From Bacteroidetes bacterium ADurb.Bin174 (lineage in GTDB: Bacteria; Bacteroidota; Bacteroidia; Bacteroidales; Paludibacteraceae): a stretch of 64,000 nt of DNA. This document shows, piece after piece, positions 63,368-64,000 of the stretch (positions are counted from its first letter, which is position 1; the number at the start of each line of letters is the position of its first letter). The notes beneath the pieces were generated by a model. That model was not told where the DNA came from, did no database searches, and saw only the letters and a program-made list of their open reading frames with translations. The DNA lies in NCBI GenBank assembly GCA_002070265.1, contig MWCX01000085.1, forward strand, positions 1-64,000, written 5' to 3'. Position numbers and translations under genes: made by a program.

Positions 63368-64000
63368 TCACTTACCCCTTGATCCGTACACATCATCGGG
63401 TATAAGTGTATAAACATATTGCGGGTTCAATCCCGGTTCTTCCCTGTGAGACACATAAATGACGGCTACCCTACTGGTGTTGGCAATTGCACGGATCATG
63501 CTGATGAATAGGGCTGCATTTTCATCATCCAGTCCTGTCGTTGGCTCATCCAAAATTAACAAAGGCGGTTGTTTTATCAATGCCCGCACTACCATGACGA
63601 TGCGTTGTTGACCGTAAGACAACTGCATAAATTTTTTATCGCGATAGGAATCACCCAATAAATTCAACCATTTGCGTGCAGTCTGTATTTGTAAATCCGT
63701 GGGTTTGATATACAAGCCAACCGAATCAACCATGCCTGAAATAATCATATGCTCTACGCTTTCATTCCGTTTGAACTGTGCCAGCATGGGAGGCGTAAAA
63801 TAACCGATATGCCTTTTTATATCCCAAATGCTTTCTCCGCTTCCTTTTTTACGTCCGAATAGTGTGATGTCTTGTCCGTATCCCTTAGGATTATCGCCGA
63901 CAATCATGCTCAAAAGGGAGCTTTTCCCGGAACCGATAGGACCGGTCAGTTGCCAAAATTCACCCTGACGGATTGTCCAGGAAATGCCGTTCAGCACCTT
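63368..64000 (-). CDS. ABC transporter ATP-binding protein, truncated at window edge
   Basis: At least 210 residues, open to the right end of the window (in-frame codon AAG at 63998-64000), so the start is missing. Walker A is GPIGSGKSSLL, the signature LSYGQQR, Walker B LLILDEPTTGLD and the H-loop YVSHREE. It resembles the second ATPase domain of ModF/PhrA-like twin-domain proteins. A stand-alone ATPase remains possible. Confidence 0.88.
   Translation of the reverse strand, partial: KVLNGISWTIRQGEFWQLTGPIGSGKSSLLSMIVGDNPKGYGQDITLFGRKKGSGESIWDIKRHIGYFTPPMLAQFKRNESVEHMIISGMVDSVGLYIKPTDLQIQTARKWLNLLGDSYRDKKFMQLSYGQQRIVMVVRALIKQPPLLILDEPTTGLDDENAALFISMIRAIANTSRVAVIYVSHREEPGLNPQYVYTLIPDDVYGSRGK

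Overview
The window looks like a chromosome segment of a Bacteroidota member, probably order Bacteroidales. The evidence is a SusC/SusD pair, eleven proteins ending in type IX secretion system (T9SS) C-terminal domains, promoters of the Bacteroidota type (TAnnTTTG -7 boxes, once with TTTG 19 bp upstream) and few Shine-Dalgarno sequences. A Dysgonomonadaceae-like relative is possible, but the sequence alone does not settle the genus.

Layout. Positions 1-1.3 kb hold the end of a T9SS-secreted protein, tRNA-Glu and rpsT. From 38.8 kb down to 1.4 kb, all on the minus strand, lies a very large polysaccharide utilisation locus (PUL). In transcription order it encodes a small secreted protein, an IPT/NHL-repeat lipoprotein, SusC, SusD, a DUF1735-like lipoprotein, a 1769-residue GH2-like giant, a canonical GH2 enzyme, a multi-CBM protein, a sulfatase, a GtaA-like DUF4965 lipoprotein, a small T9SS protein, a BNR/Asp-box protein, a second sulfatase, a CotH-kinase protein, a GxGYxYP hydrolase and a GH76 enzyme. 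Most of the enzymes carry T9SS tails rather than lipoprotein signals, so degradation probably starts outside the cell. The products would then pass to SusD/SusC. The glycan is unknown. Sulfation and alpha-mannose-like linkages are suggested by the enzyme set only. No regulator and no sulfatase maturase is present in the window.

Two PUL promoters, at 11.56-11.61 kb and 38.79-38.84 kb, share one architecture: three 12-bp direct repeats with consensus GGTTACAA, then exactly 10 bp, then a TAnnTTTG box. This points to one activator co-ordinating two transcription units of the locus.

Positions 39.2-42.5 kb form a short envelope-polysaccharide cluster (initiating sugar transferase, UDP-glucose dehydrogenase, UDP-glucuronate-4-epimerase-like protein). 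Next comes sufBCD (42.6-46.2 kb, minus strand). Between sufB and tatA (46.2-53.7 kb) is an AT-rich accessory island. It holds an HExxH lipoprotein, two tandemly duplicated small lipoproteins, a putative outer-membrane barrel, a T9SS protein and a carboxypeptidase-regulatory-like protein. The island is studded with four families of dispersed repeats.

The right end (53.7-64 kb) is ordinary housekeeping: tatAC, mnmD, folK, a DUF2007 gene whose end lies in a 49-bp repeat element flanked by 15-bp direct repeats, a 3'-5' exonuclease, folB, lepA, a MurU-like nucleotidyltransferase operonic with an APH-kinase/RapZ fusion, a half-size chromate transporter, a saccharopine-dehydrogenase-family enzyme and a truncated ABC ATPase.
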